DNA of 64,000 nucleotides from Candidatus Neomarinimicrobiota bacterium (GTDB lineage: Bacteria > Fidelibacterota > UBA2242 > B5-G15): contig JACDNV010000005.1 in the NCBI GenBank assembly GCA_017656425.1, positions 1 through 64,000 of the forward strand, given 5' to 3'. Numbering within the stretch: position 1 is the first letter of the stretch; the number at the start of each line of letters is the position of its first letter. The notes beneath the pieces were generated by a model. It was not told the origin of the DNA, ran no database searches, and saw nothing but the letters and a program-made list of their open reading frames with translations. Positions 37,353-46,406 of this stretch are shown piece by piece. The position numbers and the translations under genes were made by a program.

Positions 37353-38102
37353 TTATTCCTTAATAATCTCCTTTTTGATTAAATCATAGAAAGAGACCAT
37401 CCCTTCTATTTTATCCATTTTTTCAATAGCAAAGAAGACGCCTCCGGCGAATATTTCCCTGGATTTTGCTCTGTGGTTTAGAATTATAGTGTCATATGGA
37501 GAGTCAAATATCACACTATGTTCGCCAAAAATATGACCGCATCTTACACCAGCGATATGGAGTTCATTTTCTGAAATTTTACTGGTAAGATTTGAGTTTA
37601 TAGCCTTTTTTCTATCCAGTTCATTGATAATAATTTCTCCCATTTTGATAGCAGTCCCTGATGGGATATCCTTCTTTTGGTTGTGGTGAAATTCTACTAT
37701 TGATGCGTCATAGGAAGGGAAGTTGTTCATTATCCGTGCAAGATAGCGAGTAACAAAAAAGAAAATATTTACACCAATAGCAAAATTAGGAGCGTATATC
37801 ATTTTTATGCCACTCTCTTCAACCATTTTTTTTACTTCGTCAATTTTATCATACCAGCCTGTTGTACCGACAATTATATTTTTCTTTAGTTTTGTAAGTT
37901 TTTGAATATTATCAAGAACAACAGATGGTGTGGTAAATTCTATACATATATCGGCATTGCTCACTGTTTTTTCGTTTATCTCGTTGAAATCAGCTTCATT
38001 AGAAATAGGGTCTATAGTAGCGACAACATTATGGTTAAATTTTGGAGCAATAGATTTTATTGTTCTTCCCATTTTGCCAAAGCCAATGATAGCGATGTTC
38101 AT
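37353..38102 (-). CDS. dapB: 4-hydroxy-tetrahydrodipicolinate reductase
   Basis: 249 aa. The N-terminal Rossmann motif is IIGFGKMGRTI, then FTTPSVVLDNI and GTTGWYD. The catalytic segment is EFHHNQKKDIPSGTA with the His and Lys, and SGTA binds substrate. It reduces hydroxy-tetrahydrodipicolinate with NAD(P)H. First recognised gene of dapB-dapA-dapD. Its ATG overlaps by ATGA a short open frame upstream. Confidence 0.93.
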   Translation of the reverse strand: MNIAIIGFGKMGRTIKSIAPKFNHNVVATIDPISNEADFNEINEKTVSNADICIEFTTPSVVLDNIQKLTKLKKNIIVGTTGWYDKIDEVKKMVEESGIKMIYAPNFAIGVNIFFFVTRYLARIMNNFPSYDASIVEFHHNQKKDIPSGTAIKMGEIIINELDRKKAINSNLTSKISENELHIAGVRCGHIFGEHSVIFDSPYDTIILNHRAKSREIFAGGVFFAIEKMDKIEGMVSFYDLIKKEIIKE

Positions 38103-38215
38103 AATTTTATCTCCTGATTATTTATTGTTTTAATTATTTTATTAGAAAAAGAGGAAACATTACTAAAAAGCTGATAATACATGTATGGTTGTGAATTTTC
38201 ACTTGAACTTTTCAT
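38099..38215 (-). other. Short open frame coupled to dapB by ATGA
   Basis: From an ATG at 38215 there are 38 codons (MKSSSENSQPYMYYQ, ending TINNQEIKL), and the TGA overlaps the dapB ATG. The frame is open further upstream (SITAYFSGAKNVAI) to a TAA near 38309. It looks like the end of a lost gene; I do not recognise it. The rest of the gap to 38462 shows nothing clear. Confidence 0.3.
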
Positions 38216-38462
38216 AATAGCAACGTTTTTTGCCCCTGAAAAATATGCTGTTATGCTATTTTTATCAAGTATTTTCTTTCTATAAAATTTACACCACAGA
38301 GTTTAACCAGTCTCAAGAAATTCTCAAGTGGTATCGTTGAGGGGTATATAAATTATTCCTGTTGGACTATTTACATAGTCCTTATCTTCTACCATAGATG
38401 TATTGGCATGAAAACTATGCACGGGAAAAATGAATATCTGATTTAGTTATTTATGTAAAGTG
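38216..38462. other. Intergenic region, nothing clear
   Basis: AT-rich DNA between the dap operon and the lipoprotein gene. Apart from the open-frame extension noted for 38099-38215, I see no gene, strong hairpin or promoter that I would defend. Confidence 0.3.
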
Positions 38463-39257
38463 CTATTTTACTTTGTAAACACCGACGGATAATGAAAAGA
38501 AACAGCCGTAGGCACCTTCGATTGTGGTAGCGATAGGATTGTAAACGTGATTCAGGAGATTTCTTGATGTTTTTTGGTACCTGAGGTATTTTTCATCAAA
38601 AGAATAGATCAATACTGTAAGACTATCTATTGTATTAAGAGGATATGTGGATGCTATATTGATTTTCAAACTATCGATGCCGTTGTGTGTAACTGATAGA
38701 AATTCTGTATTAAGAATATTTGGTACAAAATAAAATTCAGAATAAGCAGAATTCTCGGGTGGATGGTAGGTCATGTTGATGGAATTGTCTTCGAACTTAA
38801 CATCATTCTGAACTATTACTGGCTTAGATGGAACTATAGTGGTGTCGACAATAGTCACACTATCAGGCAGTTCTATTTTAAGCAAATATTTGCAATTATC
38901 TTGAGGGATAAAATCATTATTTATGTACTTTGCATATTGAATGGTATCGGTAGAAAAAGCTGTGTCTATATAAAATGAAATCTCTTTGCCGTTGCCTAAA
39001 TTTATTAGTTTAACAGTTGCATCATGGACATTGGGTTTTTCTTCAAAATCATTAGTTTCGATATTAATACAGTTTATAAGAAAAATGAATGATGAGCCGG
39101 GTTGTCCATCGTTGCGGATTACTCCAAGGACATTCGTCTTTACATCTTTGCCAATTCTATCGATACCCGCTGGCATTGGACCTGGTTGATTGGGAAGGTA
39201 ACATGATACTAAAAGTATAGCCAATGATAATATTACGGTAATTTTATTAATATTCAT
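38463..39257 (-). CDS. DUF4249-like lipoprotein, partner of TonB receptor
   Basis: 264 aa. The lipoprotein signal is KITVILSLAILLVSC, with Cys near 19. The mature part is beta-rich: DATVKLINLGNGKEISFYID, NCKYLLKIELPDSVTIVDTT and TIVPSKPVIV. The layout is like the DUF4249 lipoproteins encoded next to carboxypeptidase-like TonB receptors in Bacteroidetes; assignment by architecture only. The gene begins 8 bases after the receptor stop, so they are cotranscribed. A surface or periplasmic role with the receptor is inference. Confidence 0.6.
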   Translation of the reverse strand: MNINKITVILSLAILLVSCYLPNQPGPMPAGIDRIGKDVKTNVLGVIRNDGQPGSSFIFLINCINIETNDFEEKPNVHDATVKLINLGNGKEISFYIDTAFSTDTIQYAKYINNDFIPQDNCKYLLKIELPDSVTIVDTTIVPSKPVIVQNDVKFEDNSINMTYHPPENSAYSEFYFVPNILNTEFLSVTHNGIDSLKINIASTYPLNTIDSLTVLIYSFDEKYLRYQKTSRNLLNHVYNPIATTIEGAYGCFFSLSVGVYKVK

Positions 39258-39265
39258 TAATCCCT

Positions 39266-41593
39266 CTAAAATTTTATAATATATCCTGCACTTATAGATG
39301 GAAAATACTCTATCCCTATAGCGTAATATCCATAATCGGGAATATAAATATAATAATATGGATTTCTGTAAAGGAATAAAAGATTTTTAATACTAAAATT
39401 AAGTACAGCGCCCTTTGCCCTCAGGAATTTCGCGAGTTTATATCCAAACCCTTTACGAAGTTTTTTCTTAACACCTACATCGAGTTTAACTCTCGGTGGA
39501 AATCTTATATTATTTTTTTCTGGTGTTAGATATGAAGGAACCAGAGTAAAATCGTTCAGAACGGGATCATAGCTGAAATACCAGTAGAAATGTTTTGTGA
39601 AAGTTTTTGGAAAGCCAGATGAAATCTGCATTGTCAGGCTGTAGGTAATCGACTCTGTAGGCATAAGCATTGCTGCCAGTTTCAGAGAATGAGGTTGGTC
39701 CGCATCGAAAATGTATTCTTTTCCATTGTTGATACTTGGAAATTGGCGAAATGACCTTGAATAGGTATAGGAAATCCAGCTTATTATATTTTTTGAATTG
39801 ATGCTATAAAGAAATTCTATACCGTATGATTTGCCTTTACCATTCTCAAAATATAGATCATTGAAGGGATTGTTTACGTCTTTATAAATTATTCGATATA
39901 GCCTATTCATATTTTTATAATATGCTGAAATGGAAATTTTTGATAGCTTTGAGATTTCGTACTCGAGTTCCAGGACATTTTGATAACTGGCTATGGGTTT
40001 TCTATTCTTAATTGGAACATAATAATCAAGAAACTGGACAAATTCCTCGTTTGTTGTATTTAGTGTTGTGAGAAATTGTTTATACTCTCCCGATGAAAAT
40101 TTTATATTAAAAGGATTTAGATCAAGAATTAAAGAGAATCTTCTCTCGGGGATAAAGTTTTTATTTTCTATAGTGGTTAGTCGATATCCCATGACAAATG
40201 ATAAGAAAGAAGTCGATATTTTATCCTGCAGGTAAATTGAGTTTATGTTATAGGTTTGTTTCTTTGAAAGATAACTTCCCGCAAAATATAAATATTTGTT
40301 AAAGAAGTTGTAAAATTTTGCCTCAAGTCCTGCTTTTATGATCTGATTGAAAACTGTAAAAACTGTTATTGATGGCTTCAGAGTAATGTCAGAAACTTTA
40401 TTATTAAACTTTGACTCCATATTCACAAATACGTTTAAGTCTTCATCCTCTTCCTCTCCTGTTTTTACTGCGAGAAGGCTATAATTTTCTGAAAAGCAGG
40501 AAGAGTAGTAAGTTTTTAAGTTCAGTATCAGCCCAGAAGACAATAAATAAGAATACTGAAATCCTGTTGCAAAGTTAGTAGTGGAAGTTTTAAAACTTTC
40601 GTCGAAATTGTTAAAATTTTCCTCTTCATCGGGAAAATAAACTAACAGATGCTTAATATTCCATTTCATAAAATCTCTTGCATAAAAAGATGAGAATTTA
40701 AATCGACTTTTTTCTCCTTTTCTAAGGATGGAGAGATTGTAGTCAGCAAGTACGTTTGGAGAACCCATAAGGAAACGCGTTATTAAGTCTGAAGTAAATC
40801 TTCCCGAAATCATAGCAGTTGTATTGTGGGAGAGTGGGAATTCAATAGCACCAGATACTCCATTTGTTGAGGGGCTGAACTCTCCCATAAATTTTTCTTT
40901 ATGTCCATCCCTTGTTGTTATCTTTAATATTGATGAATTTCTCCCTCCAAATTCTACATCAAATCCACCAACCATAAATGAGATATCCTTTATTGCATAG
41001 GGATTAAATATAGCCTCATATGATAGAAAATGTTTTGGATTGTATATGGTAATCTCATCGAGTAATACAAGGTTTTCACCAGGGTCGCTTCCTCTTACAT
41101 ATAACTGAGGCGAGATTGGATCAGCAATTGTTACACTTGGTGAAAGTCGAAGCATTTTGAAGATATCTCGATTTACCTGAGGTAATTCCTGTAAAATTGC
41201 TGGGTCAATCTGGTAGGTGGAAATATCTGTTTCCTTTGAAATAAGGGCTTCTTTACGAGCTGTTACAACTATTTCCTCACCCTGAATTACCCTTGGCTTT
41301 AGTTCTATTTTGCCAAGAAAAATGCTGCTGTTAATTATGTTAATATCTATTTCACATTTCTCATACGCAATGTGACTGAATGTGACAATATATTTTCCTT
41401 CCTTTATTCCAGAGATAAGAAAAAATCCATTTAAATCAGAAACAGTCCCCATGTTTGAATTTTTGATAAAAATATTAACACCTTGTATGGTCTCTCCAGA
41501 ATTTTTATCAACAATATATCCTGAAATATTGTAGGAGTATAAAATTTGGGAAAATATTATCGTTATCAGTATAAGTATTTTAAGGATTCTCAT
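39266..41593 (-). CDS. TonB-dependent receptor with CarboxypepD_reg domain
   Basis: 775 aa. Signal peptide (about 1-20), then a carboxypeptidase regulatory-like domain (ISGYIVDKNSGETIQGVNIF, then GTVSDLNGFFLISGI). A plug domain follows (EEIVVTARKEA near 105, LRLSPSVTIADPISPQLYVR, VLLDEITIYNP), then a 22-strand-type barrel to the C-terminal YIIKF. It is an outer-membrane active importer powered by TonB. The substrate cannot be told. Its start overlaps the preceding gene by four bases (ATGA). Confidence 0.9.
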   Translation of the reverse strand: MRILKILILITIIFSQILYSYNISGYIVDKNSGETIQGVNIFIKNSNMGTVSDLNGFFLISGIKEGKYIVTFSHIAYEKCEIDINIINSSIFLGKIELKPRVIQGEEIVVTARKEALISKETDISTYQIDPAILQELPQVNRDIFKMLRLSPSVTIADPISPQLYVRGSDPGENLVLLDEITIYNPKHFLSYEAIFNPYAIKDISFMVGGFDVEFGGRNSSILKITTRDGHKEKFMGEFSPSTNGVSGAIEFPLSHNTTAMISGRFTSDLITRFLMGSPNVLADYNLSILRKGEKSRFKFSSFYARDFMKWNIKHLLVYFPDEEENFNNFDESFKTSTTNFATGFQYSYLLSSGLILNLKTYYSSCFSENYSLLAVKTGEEEDEDLNVFVNMESKFNNKVSDITLKPSITVFTVFNQIIKAGLEAKFYNFFNKYLYFAGSYLSKKQTYNINSIYLQDKISTSFLSFVMGYRLTTIENKNFIPERRFSLILDLNPFNIKFSSGEYKQFLTTLNTTNEEFVQFLDYYVPIKNRKPIASYQNVLELEYEISKLSKISISAYYKNMNRLYRIIYKDVNNPFNDLYFENGKGKSYGIEFLYSINSKNIISWISYTYSRSFRQFPSINNGKEYIFDADQPHSLKLAAMLMPTESITYSLTMQISSGFPKTFTKHFYWYFSYDPVLNDFTLVPSYLTPEKNNIRFPPRVKLDVGVKKKLRKGFGYKLAKFLRAKGAVLNFSIKNLLFLYRNPYYYIYIPDYGYYAIGIEYFPSISAGYIIKF

Positions 41594-42621
41594 GGTATCT
41601 TATATCCTATATAGAAACTTAAGCCAGGTTCTATCTTATCTATTTCAGTTGGTAAGATATTGATTTGAAGGTACAGTCCACAACCTGCAATGAATCCTTT
41701 TCGATGATACCTGTTATATTCAAAAGAGTATCCAGTAAGGATATTGAACATGAGAATATTGAAGTATTCTGTATGTTTGATCTTTTTCGGATTAAAGTTG
41801 TTTATACCGAAGTTTATATTAACGTTACATACTCTTAAGAAATTTTGATCTATTCTTATATAGGAAAAATAATTAAGCCCATTTATGCCAATCGATTCGT
41901 GAATATTTGATTTTTTGTAGTAAATGTATCTTGTTGCTCTGGCAAATTTTTTATTCATTCCTTCTGGATAATAGAGCATCATTCTTGGTATTATGCAGAA
42001 GCTTTTTGGGAATACCAAAAATTCTGTCCAGAGGTATAAGTTTCTTTTGTATAGATAGGGATATGTATTTGGGCTATATTTTTCTTCTGCGATGTATTTT
42101 GCCTGGTTTGTAAAGAATTTGTCAAGTAGTTGAGAATAATATTCTGGTTTTTTTTCTTTTTGTGGAGCTTTTAGCTTTATTTCCCATGTCCAGCTGGAAA
42201 TTAGTTTTCCTTGCTCATCAGTCAGAAGTGTATAAGCATTTAGTAGAAATCCTTTTGATAAGAAGGTTTGATTTTCGTATTCAATATTTAAATCATTTAA
42301 ATAAAGAGTACCCTTTTTATCTGGACAGTAAATAGAAATGTATTTTTCTAAATATTGACTTACAGGTTTATCTAATATGACATACAGGTCAACGGGAATA
42401 AAGAATTTTTTCGTCTCAGATATACATAGTACTCTATCCTTATATGTACGATGGTCAATGACCTTTATATTACTATCATTTGTTTTTTTATCTGAATAAA
42501 TATTTATTGAGACTTCGACTGTATCACTTAGAATATTATCAAAGGAAATTTTTGCTAAAATGCAATTTACAAATATAAGGTAATAGATAATTTTTAGGAT
42601 ATTTTTAATTTTAGTATTCAT
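41590..42621 (-). CDS. Exported protein of unknown function upstream of TonB receptor
   Basis: About 343 aa from the ATG at 42621 (four codons after an earlier ATG). The N-terminus is a signal peptide (KIIYYLIFVNCILA). The middle is strand-rich with many Tyr, Lys and Asn. The C-terminal part (FLRVCNVNINFGIN, then GYSFEYNRYHRKGFIAGCG and EPGLSFYIGYKIP) alternates like an outer-membrane beta barrel. I recognise no family. The TGA overlaps the receptor ATG by four bases, so it is the first gene of a three-gene receptor operon. Confidence 0.6.
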   Translation of the reverse strand: MNTKIKNILKIIYYLIFVNCILAKISFDNILSDTVEVSINIYSDKKTNDSNIKVIDHRTYKDRVLCISETKKFFIPVDLYVILDKPVSQYLEKYISIYCPDKKGTLYLNDLNIEYENQTFLSKGFLLNAYTLLTDEQGKLISSWTWEIKLKAPQKEKKPEYYSQLLDKFFTNQAKYIAEEKYSPNTYPYLYKRNLYLWTEFLVFPKSFCIIPRMMLYYPEGMNKKFARATRYIYYKKSNIHESIGINGLNYFSYIRIDQNFLRVCNVNINFGINNFNPKKIKHTEYFNILMFNILTGYSFEYNRYHRKGFIAGCGLYLQINILPTEIDKIEPGLSFYIGYKIP

Positions 42622-42785
42622 CGAGTAAATCATGGCGAAATTTAACTATTTTCTTTGAATCAAAAAATTTTAATAAAAGATTATCAGCGGAAATGTGAAT
42701 TTTATTGTTTCATAAAATAATATATTTTTTACTTTACATTTTTGATTTTTATAAATATAATTTTGTGACATTTAAAAGGTACGTT

Positions 42786-43466
42786 ATGGATGATTACAAA
42801 ATATTAAGAAAAATCCCAATATTTACGGATTTGAAGGATAGCATCTTAGAGAAAATCTACAGTAGAATGCAAAAAAAGACTTACAAAAAAGGTAATTTGA
42901 TCTTAATGGAAGAGGAATTTGGTGATACACTGTTTATCCTGAGCAAGGGCAGTGTAAAGATTACACGCATGAGCGAAGATGGCAGGGAGGTTATACTCTC
43001 GATATTGGGTGAAGGTGACTTCTTTGGCGAGATGTCAATTCTTGATGGAGAATCAAGGTCCGCAAATGTTGTTGCACTCGAAGATTCAGAAGTATTTACT
43101 TTGAGGCGAGCTGATTTTCTTGATCTGCTTGAGCAGCATCCTCAAATTGCAATTATACTTCTTCAGGAACTTGCGTCACGTTTAAGAAAATCAGACCAGC
43201 AGATTGAGAGCTTATCTCTTGCAGATGCAGAGAATAGAATTGCTATGGCTCTTGTCAGGCTGGCAGAGGAGCTGGGTGTTATAAAAATGGGACAGGTAAT
43301 AATAGAAAACCTCCCATATCAGCAAGATATTGCCAATATGGCTGGTACTTCCAGAGAGACCGTTTCGCGGGTTTTTAAGCATTTTGAAAATCTTGGTTAT
43401 ATAAAAAAAGAAGGTAGAAAACTGCTTATTCTGAATTTTGAAGATTTTGTAAAACGCTTTAGTTAA
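42786..43466 (+). CDS. Crp/Fnr-family transcriptional regulator
   Basis: 226 aa from the ATG at 42786 (AAAAGG upstream); an upstream in-frame extension is hydrophobic junk and unlikely. The cyclic-nucleotide-binding beta-roll has GDTLFILSKGSVKI, then GEMSILDGESRSANVVALED. The C-terminal Crp-type HTH is YQQDIANMAGTSRETVSRVF. No N-terminal cysteine cluster is visible, so it is not an Fnr-type iron-sulphur sensor. Ligand unknown. It stands alone, divergent from the receptor operon. Confidence 0.9.
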   Translation: MDDYKILRKIPIFTDLKDSILEKIYSRMQKKTYKKGNLILMEEEFGDTLFILSKGSVKITRMSEDGREVILSILGEGDFFGEMSILDGESRSANVVALEDSEVFTLRRADFLDLLEQHPQIAIILLQELASRLRKSDQQIESLSLADAENRIAMALVRLAEELGVIKMGQVIIENLPYQQDIANMAGTSRETVSRVFKHFENLGYIKKEGRKLLILNFEDFVKRFS

Positions 43467-43631
43467 CCTTCTCTTTTAATAATTAAAAAGTCAATTTCTA
43501 CAAATAGTTGGTCAGATTCGATGTGCTTTCTTTATTGGATTATAATGCTTAATAGTAAATTTTGCTGGGTTTTTATTTAAATTTTATTCTATAAATTATG
43601 TGTTTGATATTATAAGATTAGTTCATGATTT

Positions 43632-44396
43632 ATGCCAGGAAATGGGAATGAAGTAAAGGAAATGAGTTTCTTAGATCATCTCGAAGAGTTAAGATGGCGT
43701 ATTATAAAATGCATCTTTGGCATTTTAATTTTTGCTGTTGTTTCATTTTTATTCTCTGATTTTGTAATAAAACTTTTAATAGAACCTATTAAGAAAATAA
43801 ATCCTGAAGTAAAGTTTCAGGTACTAAAGGTGCAGGGGTTATTAGTATTGAAATTGTGGATTGCTTTTGCATTGGGGATAGCTTTTTCTATTCCCCTTAT
43901 TGTCTATCAGATATGGGCGTTTGTTTCGCCTGGACTATATCAGCATGAAAAGAGATGGGTACCGTGGTTGATTGCGAGTGTGACTATTTTTTTTATTGGG
44001 GGAGCTGTATTTGCCTATTTTGTGATTATTCCTTTTGCTGTAAGATTTCTTACATCGATGGGTGTAGAAGATGTGGAGAAAAATATCTCAATAAACTACT
44101 ATGCAAAGTTTGTAATGCAGCTTATTATTGCAGCGGGGGTATTGTTTCAACTTCCTGTGTTGTCATTTATACTTACAAAAATTGGATTAATTTCCCCGGA
44201 AACACTTCGCAAGTATTGGAGGCACTCGGTAGTTATTATGCTTGTACTTGCCGCATTTATTACTCCTCCTGATCCTATAAGCATGATTATAATGGGGATT
44301 CCTTTGTTTTTATTATATGAACTGAGTATAATTGTGTCAAAAATTGCATATAAACCAATTAAAGAAAATGAAGACGAAGAATCACCAGCTGGTTAA
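43632..44396 (+). CDS. tatC: Sec-independent (Tat) protein translocase TatC
   Basis: 254 aa with six membrane helices. The N-terminal signature MSFLDHLEELRWRI begins at about residue 11, and FVSPGLYQHEKRW with the conserved Pro and Glu follows. It is the twin-arginine signal receptor. The ATG at 43632 is used, but the internal ATG at 43662 just before SFLDHLEELR is possible. tatA/B is not nearby. A polyprenyl synthase gene follows after 12 bases. Confidence 0.94.
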   Translation: MPGNGNEVKEMSFLDHLEELRWRIIKCIFGILIFAVVSFLFSDFVIKLLIEPIKKINPEVKFQVLKVQGLLVLKLWIAFALGIAFSIPLIVYQIWAFVSPGLYQHEKRWVPWLIASVTIFFIGGAVFAYFVIIPFAVRFLTSMGVEDVEKNISINYYAKFVMQLIIAAGVLFQLPVLSFILTKIGLISPETLRKYWRHSVVIMLVLAAFITPPDPISMIIMGIPLFLLYELSIIVSKIAYKPIKENEDEESPAG

Positions 44397-44408
44397 TAGG
44401 AAAGTATA

Positions 44409-45383
44409 ATGCGCACCCTTGATGATATATGTAGTCCTATTAGTGAGGAGTTAGAAATATTTAATAGGTTATATAAAAAAAGCCTTAAATCTGATATTAC
44501 ATTAATTAGTACAATAGTAGATTATATTTTAAAGCAGAGAAGCAAGAGAATCAGGCCTATCCTGGTTTTGCTAACCTCAAAATTGTGCGGTAAGCCCAAC
44601 GATAATACATATACATCGGCAGTTCTTGTTGAAATGTTACATACCGCAACTCTTATTCACGATGATATTGTTGATGAATCGGACACAAGAAGAGGTATGC
44701 CATCAATAAATGCTATCTGGGAAAATAAAACTTCCGTGCTGATGGGAGATTGGTTATTCAGTAGGGCTTTGTCCTGTATGCTCTCGTTAAATAATTTCGA
44801 TATGTTGAAAATTTTGGCACGGACAGCTGAATATTTAAGTGAGGGTGAGATAAGGCAGATTGAAGCAACAACTGATTATCACGTAAACCAGGGAATATAT
44901 TTTCAAATGATATTTTCGAAAACAGCCTCTTTAATAGCGGCCTCATGTCAACTTGGTGCAATGTCAGTTGGAGCCAGCCAGAGCGAGGCAAATGCTTTGT
45001 ATGAATATGGGAAAAATCTCGGAATAGCATTTCAGCTAAAAGATGATATTCTCGATTTTATAGGCGATGTAAAAGAGATGGGTAAACCGATACATGCCGA
45101 TTTAAAGTTAAATACAATGACTTTACCACTGATTTATACGATAAATAATGCCTATGATATTGAAAGGAAAAGAATAATTGATATGCTAAACTCAGGTGGT
45201 AAAGTTAAGAATTTTAGTGACATAATAGATATTATAAAAGCTAAAGGTGGAATAGAGTACACTGAGAATAAAATTGATGAGTTCTCTAAAAAAGCTACGG
45301 ATTCTCTTTCTATATTTCCCGAATCAGAGATAAAAAGTAAACTAATTGATTTTATCTGGTTCAATAAAGAAAGAAGAAGGTGA
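44409..45383 (+). CDS. Long-chain polyprenyl diphosphate synthase
   Basis: 324 aa trans-prenyltransferase. The first Asp-rich motif is HDDIVDESDTRRG and the second is QLKDDILDFIGD, with KRIRPILVLL near the N-terminus. It makes an all-trans polyprenyl diphosphate, probably for a quinone side chain (IspB/HepT-synthase type). Its stop overlaps the next gene's GTG start (GTGA). Confidence 0.9.
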   Translation: MRTLDDICSPISEELEIFNRLYKKSLKSDITLISTIVDYILKQRSKRIRPILVLLTSKLCGKPNDNTYTSAVLVEMLHTATLIHDDIVDESDTRRGMPSINAIWENKTSVLMGDWLFSRALSCMLSLNNFDMLKILARTAEYLSEGEIRQIEATTDYHVNQGIYFQMIFSKTASLIAASCQLGAMSVGASQSEANALYEYGKNLGIAFQLKDDILDFIGDVKEMGKPIHADLKLNTMTLPLIYTINNAYDIERKRIIDMLNSGGKVKNFSDIIDIIKAKGGIEYTENKIDEFSKKATDSLSIFPESEIKSKLIDFIWFNKERRR

Positions 45384-46399
45384 AAAAAGAGATTAGAAAA
45401 GTACTTATTGTAAGATTAAGCTCTATCGGTGATATCGTGATATTGACACCAATTTTCAGAAGTATAAAGGAGAAATTTCCGTACGCTAGAATTCACTATC
45501 TGATTAAAAAAGAATTTTATCCAATTGTGCAGGATAATCCATATGTTGATAGGTTCTGGTTATATGATGTTAGAGAAGGTTTTAGGGGATGGGTTCGTAT
45601 CTGTCGTGAACTTGCCTCAGAAGATTATGATTTACTAATTGATATGCACAATGTATTAAGGACATGGATACTATCGTTAATTTTATTTAAGGCAATTCAA
45701 TTAAGATATTATAAACCGAGGTTATTTCGATTTTTACTTTTCTATTTTTATATAAACTTATTTCCTCCTGATTATTCCTTATTGAAGGAGTACTATAACG
45801 TATTGAAACCACTGGGGATCAATTACAATGGTCAGAAGCCGGAAATATTTTTAAATGAAAAAATAGTAGATAAAGCAAAAAATGAGTTGAGAAATATAGG
45901 GCTGAATGGACCATTTGCCACGATATTACCCATTGCGAACTGGAAAAACAAACGGTATTCTCTGGAAAAATATGCTATCCTTGCTGAGAGAATAACCAGG
46001 GAATATAATTTATCAGTGCTGTGGCTTGGCGGAAAAAATGATATTTATCTAAAAGAACTGCCCATTCGGGATAAAAATTCCAATTATTTATATTTAAGTC
46101 AGGACATGGCTCTTTCGCTTGGGATTTTGAGTCTATCAAATCTTGTTATCGGTAATGATACAGGCTTAACGTATGCTGCTGAAGCAATTGGAGTTCCAAC
46201 AATTTTAATATTGGGACCCACTTCATGTGAAACCGGAGCAGGATTATACACTGATCATGGCATTACTATTGAAAAGAGATTGTGGTGCAGACCCTGTTCC
46301 CAAAGGGGTAATAGAAAATGTTACCGCAAGAAGCAATATTGCCTGGAAATAGAGCCAGATGAAATTTTTAAATCTGTGAAAAAACTTATAAAAATGTGA
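45380..46399 (+). CDS. GT9 lipopolysaccharide heptosyltransferase-family protein
   Basis: 339 aa. The N-terminus VLIVRLSSIGDIVILTPIF is the GT9 signature. The C-terminal GT-B domain has SNLVIGNDTGLTYAAEAIGV and ILGPTS. It is a heptosyltransferase-type enzyme of LPS core assembly; acceptor unknown. A Cys-rich tail (WCRPCSQRGNRKC) is present, as in many family members. It starts at GTG overlapping the polyprenyl synthase stop and precedes waaA. Confidence 0.88.
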   Translation: MKKEIRKVLIVRLSSIGDIVILTPIFRSIKEKFPYARIHYLIKKEFYPIVQDNPYVDRFWLYDVREGFRGWVRICRELASEDYDLLIDMHNVLRTWILSLILFKAIQLRYYKPRLFRFLLFYFYINLFPPDYSLLKEYYNVLKPLGINYNGQKPEIFLNEKIVDKAKNELRNIGLNGPFATILPIANWKNKRYSLEKYAILAERITREYNLSVLWLGGKNDIYLKELPIRDKNSNYLYLSQDMALSLGILSLSNLVIGNDTGLTYAAEAIGVPTILILGPTSCETGAGLYTDHGITIEKRLWCRPCSQRGNRKCYRKKQYCLEIEPDEIFKSVKKLIKM

Positions 46400-46406
46400 G
46401 GCGGTA

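Noticed and set aside
42705-42785. Longer N-terminus for the Crp/Fnr regulator
   Set aside because: The 27 extra residues are Phe/Tyr/Ile-rich AT-driven sequence unlike the family, and the ATG at 42786 has a better ribosome site.
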